64,000 nt of DNA. Source: Flavobacterium pectinovorum (GTDB lineage: Bacteria > Bacteroidota > Bacteroidia > Flavobacteriales > Flavobacteriaceae). Positions within the stretch are counted from its first letter, which is position 1, and every line of letters starts with the position of its first letter. The notes under the pieces were generated by a model. The model was not told the origin of the DNA. It saw only the letters and a list, made by a program, of their open reading frames with translations, and did no database searches. This document shows, piece after piece, positions 36,741 through 45,839 of the stretch. Both the position numbers and the translations under genes were made by a program. Location of the stretch: assembly GCF_900142715.1 (NCBI RefSeq), contig NZ_FRBX01000003.1, positions 124,001-188,000 of the forward strand. The letters run 5' to 3'.

Positions 36741-39026
36741 TTATCCTTTTTTCAATGCAAACCAGCCAAAGGCCCGGATTCTTATTTTAAAAAATGAATC
36801 TTCTACTACTTCATCTACTTTTTTCCAGGCCTCCTCTACAAGCTCTTCTGCTTCCTGCCTACAGGCGGCAATGGCACCACAATTTTGCAATGTAACAATT
36901 ACAGATTCTATAATCGCTCTGTCTGTAGGCATTGTTTGAATTATTTCCCAAACATATTCACGTTTATCCAAAGGCAATAAACCCATTGCTTTGGCAACAG
37001 GCATGGTTATTTTTCCCGCTGTAATATCTTCTCCTTTATCTCTGTTATTGTCGTACCCCTGCAAATTCAATACATCATCCATTATTTGATAGGCGACACC
37101 AATGGCTTCAAAAAAAACACCAAGCGCATTTATTTCTTCCGGTTTGCCCCCTCCTAACAGTGCTCCCATTTTGGCCAATGTACATGAAGAGGCTGCTGTT
37201 TTTAACCGGTGTATCGTATAAATCCTCTTTTCCAGTAATGTGTTATCCCCACTATTTACTGCATCTGGCATGAGATAATGAAGCCCGCTAATATCCATTG
37301 CCTGGCCTGCATGCCCAGCACGCATCATTCCAAAATAAAATTCATATACCTGCAGCCGGATATGTTCTGGAAGCTTCGGACTATGCATCATCAATTCTCC
37401 AATAAAATAACAGGCATTGCCCGCATTAATTGCAAGTGCTTCTCCGTACATCAAATGCAAAGCGGTGCCTCCTCTGCGTGTATCAGACTTGTCCTGCACG
37501 TCATCTACAATTAATGATCCTGTATGTATGATCTCTAGCATGGCGAGCCAGTCGACAAACGGCTGGGAGTTTCCGCCAACAACGTCTATACAAGCTAAAA
37601 ACACATAAGACCGCCAGGATTTTTTATTACGATCAACAACTTCCCTGATTGGTTTGATAACAGTCGAAACATATTGTTCTTTATCAGCAGTGCTAAAAAA
37701 AGAAGTTCCAAGCGAACTGTTTACCAATCTGTAAAACTCATCGTCAGTAGGGTCTAAAGGCAGTAATGATTCTATCGCCTTTTGCGTTGCCTTACCAACA
37801 TTTTTTAAGAAATTTTCAATATTTATAGTAGTATTAAATCCGTTTATTTCAATATATCCAGGGCCGGAAACTTCTGCTGCCATAAAACTTCCTGTAGCAT
37901 TTACACATCCTTCCCAAATTGCCGGCGGAGAGAGAATCGTAATAAACTCTTGTTCCGGAAATTCAGCTTTAACAGAAAGAGAAATATTAAATTCTGGGAT
38001 TTCCAATCTCCAGGAAACGGGATACGAAATAAAAGTTTGAACGCTTGTCCAGTAATCTTCAGGAGTAAATGAAAAATCTTCTGTTCTGTTTATTTCACCA
38101 TCCGGATCTATCATAATTACTATACCTCCAGCATGTGCACCATTAATTTTATTATCAAAAAGATTATATCCGGATATCTGGCAGCCATTATCCAGCTGGA
38201 GTGCTATCCAGTTCCAGGCCAGATCATGCTCAAGGTCAAAGTTTGGGTTTTCATCTACAGACCTGCCGAATTCATGATCATACCAACCACTGCCCTCTAC
38301 ATTGTAAACTGTATTATCGATCAGGATCTCCCCGCTTACCTCACATTTTGGAATAAAATAATAAAACAGATCTTCTCTTCCTATACTGCTCCCCACTCCA
38401 TTGTTTCCATGTCTTACCGGATTTGTTAATGGAACAAAATCAAGTCTGCAAGCGATTCCTTTCGATGGGTTTTCCAGATTTAAATGATAGTTGCCCTGTT
38501 CCTCTTTCTTAAAAGAATTCTCATCATATTCAAGTGAAAGATTCTTCGTCCCTACAGTAACAGTTTTTTTAAGAAATCTGTCAGGCAGCGGCACATTTCC
38601 TTTCTCATACACCTCTTTTAATGCACGGCGAATCCATTTGGTTCCCACATTTTTTTCGTCGTATTTCTTAATCATTTTTAATGCTTCACTTGGTAAACTT
38701 CCATCTACAAGAGAGTCCGTATAATACTTTTTCCCGTCGATGTCTGATAAGGACCAGATTACAGAATGTGTATGGTTTAAATTTCCTGTATGCTCGTCTC
38801 TTTTTGCCGCCCTGAAAAAGGAAGCGAATAAAGAAAGCCGTTTACCATCTTTAGAAGTCAAATGACAATTTTGATACCACCATTCGATTCCGGATGCATC
38901 GTGTGGAAGGTCATGAATATCTAAATCGATCGGGCCATCAGCGGGCCATGTGGAATCATAATCAGATAAAATAATTTTTAAATCTGTTTGTTGAGCATCG
39001 GTTTCTTGTTTCATAGTTTTAGACAT
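36741..39026 (-). CDS. CrtC/AttH-like lipocalin domain fused to polyprenyl diphosphate synthase
   Basis: One continuous 761-residue frame joins two families. Residues about 20-405 look like the CrtC/AttH (hydroxyneurosporene-synthase-like) double-lipocalin: EWWYQNCHL at 48-56, GWYDHEFG at 247-254, AWNWIALQLDNG at 270-281 and GPGYIEINGF at 388-397. Residues about 440-761 are a trans-isoprenyl diphosphate synthase with the first Asp-rich motif DDVQD at 508-512 followed by RRGG, and the second motif DDVLN at 650-654 (Asn in place of the last Asp). The small residues before DDVQD fit a product longer than farnesyl diphosphate. No signal peptide, so cytoplasmic. No carotenoid or terpene genes are adjacent. 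The codon usage looks more GC-rich than its neighbours, suggesting transfer. The lipocalin part may act on the isoprenoid made by the synthase (inference). Confidence 0.85.
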   Translation of the reverse strand: MSKTMKQETDAQQTDLKIILSDYDSTWPADGPIDLDIHDLPHDASGIEWWYQNCHLTSKDGKRLSLFASFFRAAKRDEHTGNLNHTHSVIWSLSDIDGKKYYTDSLVDGSLPSEALKMIKKYDEKNVGTKWIRRALKEVYEKGNVPLPDRFLKKTVTVGTKNLSLEYDENSFKKEEQGNYHLNLENPSKGIACRLDFVPLTNPVRHGNNGVGSSIGREDLFYYFIPKCEVSGEILIDNTVYNVEGSGWYDHEFGRSVDENPNFDLEHDLAWNWIALQLDNGCQISGYNLFDNKINGAHAGGIVIMIDPDGEINRTEDFSFTPEDYWTSVQTFISYPVSWRLEIPEFNISLSVKAEFPEQEFITILSPPAIWEGCVNATGSFMAAEVSGPGYIEINGFNTTINIENFLKNVGKATQKAIESLLPLDPTDDEFYRLVNSSLGTSFFSTADKEQYVSTVIKPIREVVDRNKKSWRSYVFLACIDVVGGNSQPFVDWLAMLEIIHTGSLIVDDVQDKSDTRRGGTALHLMYGEALAINAGNACYFIGELMMHSPKLPEHIRLQVYEFYFGMMRAGHAGQAMDISGLHYLMPDAVNSGDNTLLEKRIYTIHRLKTAASSCTLAKMGALLGGGKPEEINALGVFFEAIGVAYQIMDDVLNLQGYDNNRDKGEDITAGKITMPVAKAMGLLPLDKREYVWEIIQTMPTDRAIIESVIVTLQNCGAIAACRQEAEELVEEAWKKVDEVVEDSFFKIRIRAFGWFALKKG

Positions 39027-39653
39027 ATTAGTTATTATTAAATAATATATTTACCTCCGCTCACCAAAGTCTCTTCTCGATAGCGAAAATAGTATTAGAA
39101 ATTAAATGCTGGGCAGCTCAATACAGTCTAAAACTGAAAACAGGAATAATGAATTTAGAAATTAATATAATTGGAGAGGTATAAATCAATCATTTTGTTA
39201 ATGTAAATACTTAACATTTCTATCTTCCCTCATAAATCTCTAATACCGTAAATGAGTCTAATTCTATAAAAATATGGCTTGTAATTAAAAGGCAGATATG
39301 CCTTCTTTAGATATATTATCTGACTGGACCCAAACCGCCAGCGCTCTTTATTTATGTGTTCTCTGTTTCTGTAGTATACAAATTCCTGAAAAATAAGGAT
39401 TATGTAAAAAACAAAATTTATAAGAATAAAGATACTAAAATTAATTTATCAACCAAATAACACATAACATATTTAACTGAATTATAACCACTTATACACT
39501 AAAGCAATTACAAATCAGTAAAAAAGATATTTTATATTTTTGTTGTTTTAAGATGAAAAAAATGGGATAATACCTGAAATGGTTTCATTGCAAACAATGA
39601 ATATCTTTTTACTTCGTTGGTTAAAGTAAAAAGTACAATGAAAATAAAGTAAT
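39027..39653. other. 627-base intergenic region upstream of the fusion gene
   Basis: No convincing gene: the longest plausible start-to-stop frame on the plus strand (from 39299) is 32 codons and resembles nothing. It must contain the fusion-gene promoter (minus strand, near 39030-39150) and any 3' signals of the phospholipase gene. No repeat, RNA gene or insertion-sequence remnant was recognised. Confidence 0.5.
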
Positions 39654-40475
39654 TTAGAAAATGCCCATATTTTCAGGCTTGATTGTAAATCCCAAACGAA
39701 TCATGCTTTTGTGTTCCTGGTAATCAATCAAACTTTCTGTATAGCCCACAAACCACTGTAATGTGAGATAATAATTTTCATTTTTGTATGGTCTCCAGTT
39801 TACCTGTGTCTGCAGCGATCCGTAATTGATAAGGCCGCTTCCTTTTCTAAAAAGAACATCTGCGCTCCATCGTCCCGGTTGTATCTGGTAAGTTGCACTT
39901 GCTTCGCCATAACCTACATATTTGGTAAGTCCGGGATTATCTTCTTTATCGACAAGCGGAATCCATCCCCTCAAACCAACTGTCCATCGTGGGGAAATCT
40001 GTGATTTTAATGAGAAGGCCAGCATATTCCATGTTCTGGAATAAATAGAATCTCTGCCGTTTGATTCGTGTTCAAACGAAACTGTTCCGTAGGTTAGCCT
40101 TCCTCCTTTTAAATAAAATGGTCGAACAATAGCCACACCAGGATTAAAATTAATTTCGGAAAATGGTTTTGAGTTGGCATAAATATCCCAAAAAGCTTTT
40201 TGAGTGTATAGTAAATAGGGATAAAAACCTGCGAATATAGGCTTTGAGCGCAATCGTAACTTAAAACTAACCTGATATTTTACATCGGCAGAGTTTTTAG
40301 TAATTGGAGCATTTATTGGCACACCCGTTAAAAAATAATTATCCCTATGAACAGAAAAACTATTTTCCTTTAATAAGGAATCTGCTGCGCGAAAATTTTT
40401 TTTATCTTCTACAATTTGTGAATTTGCGTTGAGTGAAAACAAAATGAAAAAGATCAATAGGTATTTGAAATGCAT
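39654..40475 (-). CDS. pldA: outer-membrane phospholipase A
   Basis: The protein has 273 residues with a signal peptide (MHFKYLLIFFILFSLNANSQ). The phospholipase A1 catalytic block is HESNGRDSIYSRTWN, with His136, Ser138 and Asn150. The spacing is exactly that of the His142-Ser144-Asn156 triad of E. coli OmpLA (HQSNGR...SRSWN). The rest alternates hydrophobic and polar residues like a 12-strand barrel, and the chain ends in aromatic GFTIKPENMGIF. It hydrolyses outer-membrane phospholipids, normally when the membrane is disturbed and the enzyme dimerises. It is same-strand with the fusion gene but separated by 627 bases, so not an obvious operon. Confidence 0.92.
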   Translation of the reverse strand: MHFKYLLIFFILFSLNANSQIVEDKKNFRAADSLLKENSFSVHRDNYFLTGVPINAPITKNSADVKYQVSFKLRLRSKPIFAGFYPYLLYTQKAFWDIYANSKPFSEINFNPGVAIVRPFYLKGGRLTYGTVSFEHESNGRDSIYSRTWNMLAFSLKSQISPRWTVGLRGWIPLVDKEDNPGLTKYVGYGEASATYQIQPGRWSADVLFRKGSGLINYGSLQTQVNWRPYKNENYYLTLQWFVGYTESLIDYQEHKSMIRLGFTIKPENMGIF

Positions 40476-40618
40476 TTATATGGATTAAATTGAGGTAATT
40501 TATTAATTTCTATAAATATCCATGATTTTAATAAACCATGTTAACTCAATAAAAAGGAGAGTTAACTCAAAAAATGCAAGAGGAATATTTTATTTAAAAT
40601 TCTTTCAGGGAAAAGAAC

Positions 40619-41638
40619 TTATAATTTTTCAAAATAGAGATAATTGGTGCTATCAGTTACATCACGTAACCTGATTTGGGAATTATTAAATTCAAACAAT
40701 TTCCAATTACAACTTAATTTACCAAGTAATTCTGAACTGAAATTTATTTTTAATTCCCTAACATTATTCACCACCGTACTTTCCCATGTTCCAGTTTCTG
40801 CAATTGCTCCTTTTTTAGCAATTACCGATTTGTCACTTTTAAATATAAACCAATAATCACTATAAGAAAGTGTTTTTTCTGAATCATCAAAATAATAAGC
40901 TATTTTCCAGGAACCATTTGTTAGTGTCTCTGTAAAATCAAGTGTTGCAATGTTATTTTCCGGACAGTAATCAATAGCATATTTTATAGCATTTTCGAAC
41001 TCCAAATTATTCGTAATCGCCTTTACCTGATTATGATAATCTACTACAGAAATTGGATAATTTAATGAAATATACTGACTGCCATTCAAATTTTTTATAA
41101 AATTAAAAAAAGCCTCATCACTTATAATCGACTGAGAACTTGCAAATTGACTGGCGCTGTTATAGATATTAATCGTGATAGGATAATTAATATTTAACCC
41201 ATTAATTTTGGATAAAAGATCAGGGTAAAGATTCCAATAATCGATTAAATCATTAAAATCAGTTTCATTGGGAATCAGTTTTTGTACGTAATTATAGTAA
41301 ACCATCGTTACCGGAAAATCTATTTTTACAATATCGTCATCGTAAGTACTTGCGTTGATATTATCTACTACTTTTTGATAATCGGCAGTTGTATTAATGG
41401 CAATTTGCTCGTTATTAACAGTAACAGTATAAGGAAGTTTTATAGTGCAGTACGTAGACCCGTCGATTACATTATCCTGCACTGTTGGCACCATTGCCAC
41501 TCTTTGCAAATAAGTAGTAAGAGGAGAAGCACTTGTAATTGTTCCCTGCGCATTATTTCCCTGCTCGTCTCTGTCGCTTTGACAAGAGAATAAGACTAAA
41601 AGGACTGCTATTGATAAATATTTTTTGAAAGGGAACAT
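40619..41638 (-). CDS. lipoprotein with four tandem ~40-residue repeats and lipocalin-like C-terminus
   Basis: This 339-residue protein is a lipoprotein (lipobox in AVLLVLFSCQ, Cys19). Residues about 64-223 hold four related segments (about 64-95, 104-135, 148-184, 189-223) with the pattern 'hydrophobic strand YP(I/V)TV..Y, then ...ITN...F.N.I'. Examples are LPYTVTVNNEQI, FPVTMVYYNYVQKL, YPITINIYNSA and YPISVVDYHNQV. The last ~110 residues (LTNGSWKIAYYFDDSEKTLSYSDYWF...GTWES...LSCNWKLFEF) look lipocalin-like, though I cannot name the family. It is divergent from the ECF sigma gene. Confidence 0.8.
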   Translation of the reverse strand: MFPFKKYLSIAVLLVLFSCQSDRDEQGNNAQGTITSASPLTTYLQRVAMVPTVQDNVIDGSTYCTIKLPYTVTVNNEQIAINTTADYQKVVDNINASTYDDDIVKIDFPVTMVYYNYVQKLIPNETDFNDLIDYWNLYPDLLSKINGLNINYPITINIYNSASQFASSQSIISDEAFFNFIKNLNGSQYISLNYPISVVDYHNQVKAITNNLEFENAIKYAIDYCPENNIATLDFTETLTNGSWKIAYYFDDSEKTLSYSDYWFIFKSDKSVIAKKGAIAETGTWESTVVNNVRELKINFSSELLGKLSCNWKLFEFNNSQIRLRDVTDSTNYLYFEKL

Positions 41639-41651
41639 ACTTATATTTTTA

Positions 41652-41659
41652 CAAAGGTA
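41652..41659 (-). promoter_or_regulatory. possible -7 box for the repeat lipoprotein gene
   Basis: CAAAGGTA on the plus strand reads TACCTTTG on the minus strand, a perfect TAnnTTTG match 13 bases upstream of the ATG at 41638. No TTTG -33 element was found at the usual distance, so it is tentative. Confidence 0.35.
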
Positions 41660-41776
41660 ATAAAATTTAAGAAACTGCTTTTTAATAAATACGGCATTAA
41701 GGGTTTCTGTTTCACTTTTTTAAATCGTTAATTATCATAAGAAAATTATATTTCTTACTCTTATAAAACAATCAGC

Positions 41777-41816
41777 TTTACTTTTACCCTACTTAAAGTA
41801 AAAACAAATACTTTTG
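41777..41816 (+). promoter_or_regulatory. ECF sigma gene promoter with inverted repeat
   Basis: TTTACTTT (41777-41784) and AAAGTAAA (41795-41802) form a perfect 8-base inverted repeat separated by 10 bases. It encloses TTTACCCTACTT (41783-41794). Downstream, TACTTTTG at 41809-41816 matches the -7 consensus TAnnTTTG, 24 bases before the sigma ATG. The palindrome could be an operator or a site for the sigma factor's own control. Confidence 0.55.
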
Positions 41817-41839
41817 CTACTACAAATTGAAAAATCCAA

Positions 41840-42355
41840 ATGCCAAATAAAACCGAATCAAATACTTGTGATGAAATAGTCTTTTCGTCTTTTTTTAAAA
41901 GTCACATAAAAGCACTTCGCAATTTCCTTTTTTACAAATTTGGCAATTTAGATCAGGCAGAAGATATAGCACAAGAAGCATTTGTAAAACTTTGGCAAAA
42001 CTGCGCTTCGGTGCCTTTGGAAAAAGCAAAATCGTACATCTATACAATTGCAAATAATAGCAGTCTTAACGAAATTGCACACCAGAAAGTGGTGTTGAAA
42101 TATGAAAAAAACTTCACAGGCTTAGACAAAACAAATGAAAACCCGGAATATCTTTTAGAGGAAAAACAATTTCAGTCTAAACTTTTGAAAGCTATCGAGA
42201 ACTTAAACGAAAAACAGCGTGTTGCCTTTTTGATGCATCGAATTGATGGAAAAAAATACAGTGAAATTGCCCTGGAATTAAACATTAGCGTAAAAGCTGT
42301 AGAAAAACGTATTCACCTGGCATTGTTAAGTCTTCGTAAAGAAATTGATTTATAA
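41840..42355 (+). CDS. ECF-family RNA polymerase sigma factor (FecI-like)
   Basis: The protein has 171 residues. Region 2 is recognisable as FGNLDQAEDIAQEAFVKLWQN and region 4 as LIEN/AIENLNEKQRVAFLMHRIDGKKYSEIALELNISVKAVEKRIHLAL, a typical sigma-70 r4 HTH. It starts the sigma/FecR/TonB-receptor unit, so it most probably answers cell-surface signalling through the anti-sigma and receptor that follow. Sigma targets likely include this operon. Confidence 0.94.
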   Translation: MPNKTESNTCDEIVFSSFFKSHIKALRNFLFYKFGNLDQAEDIAQEAFVKLWQNCASVPLEKAKSYIYTIANNSSLNEIAHQKVVLKYEKNFTGLDKTNENPEYLLEEKQFQSKLLKAIENLNEKQRVAFLMHRIDGKKYSEIALELNISVKAVEKRIHLALLSLRKEIDL

Positions 42356-42367
42356 AAGTAGGGTAAA
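42356..42367 (+). promoter_or_regulatory. AAGTAGGGTAAA motif between sigma and FecR genes
   Basis: This 12-base motif immediately after the sigma stop codon is the exact reverse complement of TTTACCCTACTT at 41783-41794 upstream of the sigma gene. A partial copy, GTAGGGTAA, occurs at 45914-45922. It could be an element seen by this ECF sigma factor or another regulator (inference). Confidence 0.4.
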
Positions 42368-42404
42368 TTTAGTTCCAATTGTTTTAATATATAATAGTAG
42401 TACA

Positions 42405-43304
42405 ATGAAAAAGAATCGCTTATTAGCAAAATGGCTCAACAATGATTTGTCGGAAGATGAATTAGCTGAATTTAAAGCAAGTGCCGATTTTGAAAAATAC
42501 CAAAAAATAAAAAATTATACAGAACATTTGGAGATAGGTGATTTTGATGATAACGCTATGCTGTCGAACATTCTTAATCAGAAAAAAGAAACTCCAAAAG
42601 AGATTCCTTTATACAAAAACTGGATATTTAGAGCAGCCGCTATATTTGTTCTGGCACTTGGAATAACCTTTTTGCTGAAATTTTTTGTACCACAAACGGA
42701 AACGGCAAGTTTTGGAGAAAAAACAACTTTTTCATTACCTGATAATTCTGAAGTCGTACTAAATTCAGGTTCTGAAATAAATTATAAAAAATGGAACTGG
42801 GACAACAACAGGCGTCTTGAATTAAAAGGTGAAGCTTATTTCAGGGTAGCCAAAGGCCGACGTTTTGAAGTACAGACCAGTCTGGGAAAAGTATCGGTTT
42901 TGGGAACTCAGTTTAACGTAAAAGCCAGAAAAAACAGGTTTGATGTAGTATGTTATGAAGGTCGTGTAAAAGTAAATTACGCAAACTTTCAAATTTTATT
43001 GACACACGGGCAAAGCGTTAGTTTTGAAAACGGAAAACAAACTAAAATGAAAGTACATTCCTTAAAACCGGAATGGACAGAAAATCAAATATGTTTTTAT
43101 AAAGAAAATATCAGAACGCTTTTAGACGAAGTTGAAAGGCAATATAATATTAAGATCGAATTAAACACAAAAGATACAGTTTCCTTATTTACGGGAAAAT
43201 TACCCGCCAAAAACCTTGATATAGCTTTGCAGATTATTAGTACAACGTATCATTTGGAGGCTAAAAAAGTCTCAAAAAATAAAATAATTTTTGACGAAAA
43301 ATAA
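42405..43304 (+). CDS. FecR-type anti-sigma factor
   Basis: I start it at the ATG at 42405 (299 residues, MKKNRLLAKWLNNDLSEDELAEF), which begins the usual cytoplasmic sigma-binding tail; the longer frame adds 20 residues with no similarity. One membrane helix (about 75-95, IFRAAAIFVLALGITFLLKFF) separates the cytoplasmic part from the periplasmic FecR domain (about 107-210; LPDNSEVVLNSGSEINYKKWNWDNNRRLELKGEAYFRV, here part of a longer run, then VLGTQFNVKARK), followed by a DUF4974 C-terminal domain (PALIS/LLDEVERQYNIKIEL...FTGKL). It restrains the sigma factor until the receptor signals. Confidence 0.93.
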   Translation: MKKNRLLAKWLNNDLSEDELAEFKASADFEKYQKIKNYTEHLEIGDFDDNAMLSNILNQKKETPKEIPLYKNWIFRAAAIFVLALGITFLLKFFVPQTETASFGEKTTFSLPDNSEVVLNSGSEINYKKWNWDNNRRLELKGEAYFRVAKGRRFEVQTSLGKVSVLGTQFNVKARKNRFDVVCYEGRVKVNYANFQILLTHGQSVSFENGKQTKMKVHSLKPEWTENQICFYKENIRTLLDEVERQYNIKIELNTKDTVSLFTGKLPAKNLDIALQIISTTYHLEAKKVSKNKIIFDEK

Positions 43305-45839
43305 ATGTTCTTCCCCAAACAATTTCATTTTTTGTTTTTTCTGTTTTTCCTTGTCCTGAATCTTTTTGCTCAGGACAAAGGAAAACTTATGCCTTTTAAA
43401 AAAATCATAATTGATATTGAAAAACAGCATCAGGTTAGCTTTAATTATACTGAAGACAATATTGCCGACCTGAAATTAGTTCCACCAAAAAAATCACTTT
43501 CCTTAGATCAAAAATTGCATTATTTAGCCAAAAACACCCATTTATCTTTTGAAAACATTGGAAACAAATTCATTAATATTTATAAAAAAGAGATTGAATT
43601 ACAACTAATTTGCGGCTACATTTTTTCTAAAACAGATAAAAAACCCATTGAAAATGCCAATATCAGTTTAGCCAACAACAATCAAATCACAACTGATTCA
43701 AACGGTTATTTTGAATTTAACGGGGAGGATAAAAACGCAGTCCTGATTAGTCACATCGGCTTTCTGGCCAAAAGAGTTGTTTTGACTAATTCCGATTCTA
43801 AAAATTGTCTTCAAATACTGTTAGACCCTGAAATTACAGAACTTGCAGAAATTAAAACGAATGCTATTTTAGCTTCGGGAATTTCAAAAAACAACGATGG
43901 ATCGTTTGAAATTAAACCCAAGAAATTTGGAATTTTGCCGGGGCTTATCGAACCGGATGCCTTGCAGACCATGCAGCAAATTCCCGGTGTAAACAGCATC
44001 GACGAGAGTGTATCAAGCATCAATGTTCGCGGCGGCACACACGATCAGAATTTATTTTTGTGGAACGGAATACGAATGTACCAAACGGGACATTTTTTTG
44101 GTTTAATATCGGTTTTCAATCCCAATTTGGCACATACGATTTCTATTTATAAAAATGGAAGTTCGGCATTTTTTGGAGAAAGTGTTTCGAGTGTCGTAGC
44201 GATTTCTTCTACTCCCGAAACAGCAGAAAAAAATGCTTTTAGTGCAGGAATCAATATGATTAATGCCGATGTTTATGCGAAGTACAATCTTTCGAAAAAG
44301 AGTTCTATCGAAATTTCAGCCCGCAAATCTATTACCGATTTTGTAGAAACACCTACTTATAAGGAATATTTCAATAAAGTATTTCAAAACACAACGATTA
44401 CCGATTTTTCACAAAACCAAAATATAGATTATCGCAGTGACAAAAAATTTGACTTTTACGATGCTACGCTCAAATATGTTCAAAAAATTGGAAGCAAGGA
44501 TCAGATTATATTGGATTTAATTACCATTAAGGACAATCTGGAAGTTTTTCAAAGTGCTATGGTGTATGATATGAACAGATCTGAAAACAACATTTTACGT
44601 CAACAAAATTACGGCGGAAATTTGTCCTGGAAGAGAAACTGGAATCGTTTCAATACAACAAAAATGAATGTTTATAACTCTGCTTATGAACTTTTGGCCA
44701 ATCAAAGAACTACGATAGGAAATCAAGTCGTTATTCAGGAAAATACGGTTAACAATAATGGAATTAATTTAGAGAACAATCATATTATTACCACCAGATT
44801 TAGTTTTAATGATGGTTATCAGTTTAACGAAGTCGGTATTTCTAATTTAGAAAAGGTAACGAATCCTGATTTTTATCGTAATGTAAAAGACGTTCTGAGA
44901 ACTCACGCCCTGATTTTGGAAGGAAAATACAACGATACGCTCGCCAGAATATATTTTAAGGCTGGAACCCGAATTAATTATATAGAAAAATTTAAAAAAT
45001 TTATTGTAGAACCGAGAATGCAATTTGGTTATAGCATCAATAAAAATCTAAATTTAGAATTGCTGGGGGAACTAAAAAGTCAAAATTCGCAACAAATCAT
45101 TGATTTGCAAAAAGATTATTTTGGTATTGAAAAAAGACGCTGGATTATATCGAATAACACCACAATTCCTATTCAAAAGAGCAAACAAGTCTCTTTAAAT
45201 TTATTCTACAAAAAGAATGACTGGCTGTTGGATATAGAAAATTTCTATAAAAAAGTAAACGGAATCACAACTTCCAGCCAGGGTTTTCAAAACCAGTTAG
45301 AGTTTATTAGAACGACTGGCGATTATGAAATTTGGGGAGCAGAAATGCTAGTTCAGAAAAAAATGAATCATTTTCTGACTTGGTTAAGCTATACGTATAA
45401 TCATAATAATTACCATTTTTCTAATTATGAGTACCCAACTTTCCCTAACAATTTTCAGTTAATGCATACGGTTTCGTGGGCGGGAATTTATGAGAAAAAC
45501 AATTTTAAAATTGCTTTGGGTACAAAATGGTCTTCGGGCAGGCCAAAAACTTCGCCTGATTTTTCTCAAATTGACCTTTCAAATCCCCAATTGGTTTACA
45601 ACAAACCTAATAATACGAACCTGCATATTTTTTCGCAGGTTAATATTTCTTCTACTTATAAGTGGGAAACTGCAAACGGAATTCAGTACAAATTAGGAAT
45701 TTCTATCTTAAATATCCTAAACAGGAAAAATGAAATCAGCGAATATTATAGAATAAGTTCATTAACAAATTCTATAGAAGAAGTTGAAACATTCGCATTG
45801 CAAATAACTCCAAATGTGAGCTTTAGAGTTTCACTCTAA
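43305..45839 (+). CDS. TonB-dependent outer-membrane receptor (sigma-linked)
   Basis: The protein has 844 residues and its ATG directly follows the FecR stop. After a signal peptide (FHFLFFLFFLVLNLFAQ) comes an N-terminal STN-like signalling region (about 25-90), a CarboxypepD_reg-like sandwich (ICGYIFSKTDKKPIENANI, about 100-180) and a plug starting near PDALQTMQQIPGVNSIDESVSSINVRGGTHDQNLFLWNGI. Then comes a barrel ending RVSL with aromatic C-terminus (NVSFRVSL). The signalling N-terminus with adjacent FecI/FecR genes fits trans-envelope sensing of its substrate. The substrate is unknown. Last gene of the sigma unit. Confidence 0.9.
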   Translation: MFFPKQFHFLFFLFFLVLNLFAQDKGKLMPFKKIIIDIEKQHQVSFNYTEDNIADLKLVPPKKSLSLDQKLHYLAKNTHLSFENIGNKFINIYKKEIELQLICGYIFSKTDKKPIENANISLANNNQITTDSNGYFEFNGEDKNAVLISHIGFLAKRVVLTNSDSKNCLQILLDPEITELAEIKTNAILASGISKNNDGSFEIKPKKFGILPGLIEPDALQTMQQIPGVNSIDESVSSINVRGGTHDQNLFLWNGIRMYQTGHFFGLISVFNPNLAHTISIYKNGSSAFFGESVSSVVAISSTPETAEKNAFSAGINMINADVYAKYNLSKKSSIEISARKSITDFVETPTYKEYFNKVFQNTTITDFSQNQNIDYRSDKKFDFYDATLKYVQKIGSKDQIILDLITIKDNLEVFQSAMVYDMNRSENNILRQQNYGGNLSWKRNWNRFNTTKMNVYNSAYELLANQRTTIGNQVVIQENTVNNNGINLENNHIITTRFSFNDGYQFNEVGISNLEKVTNPDFYRNVKDVLRTHALILEGKYNDTLARIYFKAGTRINYIEKFKKFIVEPRMQFGYSINKNLNLELLGELKSQNSQQIIDLQKDYFGIEKRRWIISNNTTIPIQKSKQVSLNLFYKKNDWLLDIENFYKKVNGITTSSQGFQNQLEFIRTTGDYEIWGAEMLVQKKMNHFLTWLSYTYNHNNYHFSNYEYPTFPNNFQLMHTVSWAGIYEKNNFKIALGTKWSSGRPKTSPDFSQIDLSNPQLVYNKPNNTNLHIFSQVNISSTYKWETANGIQYKLGISILNILNRKNEISEYYRISSLTNSIEEVETFALQITPNVSFRVSL

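Noticed and set aside
38133..38429. A 98-codon plus-strand frame over the fusion gene
   Set aside because: Antisense to conserved CrtC/AttH motifs; not a believable protein.
36741..39026. Two separate genes wrongly joined
   Set aside because: The frame is continuous with no internal stop, and both halves have their expected domain lengths with a plausible linker near residues 405-440. Kept as a fusion but listed for checking.
39299..39397. A 32-codon plus-strand frame in the gap upstream of the fusion gene
   Set aside because: Too short, no recognisable features, no nearby promoter; treated as chance.
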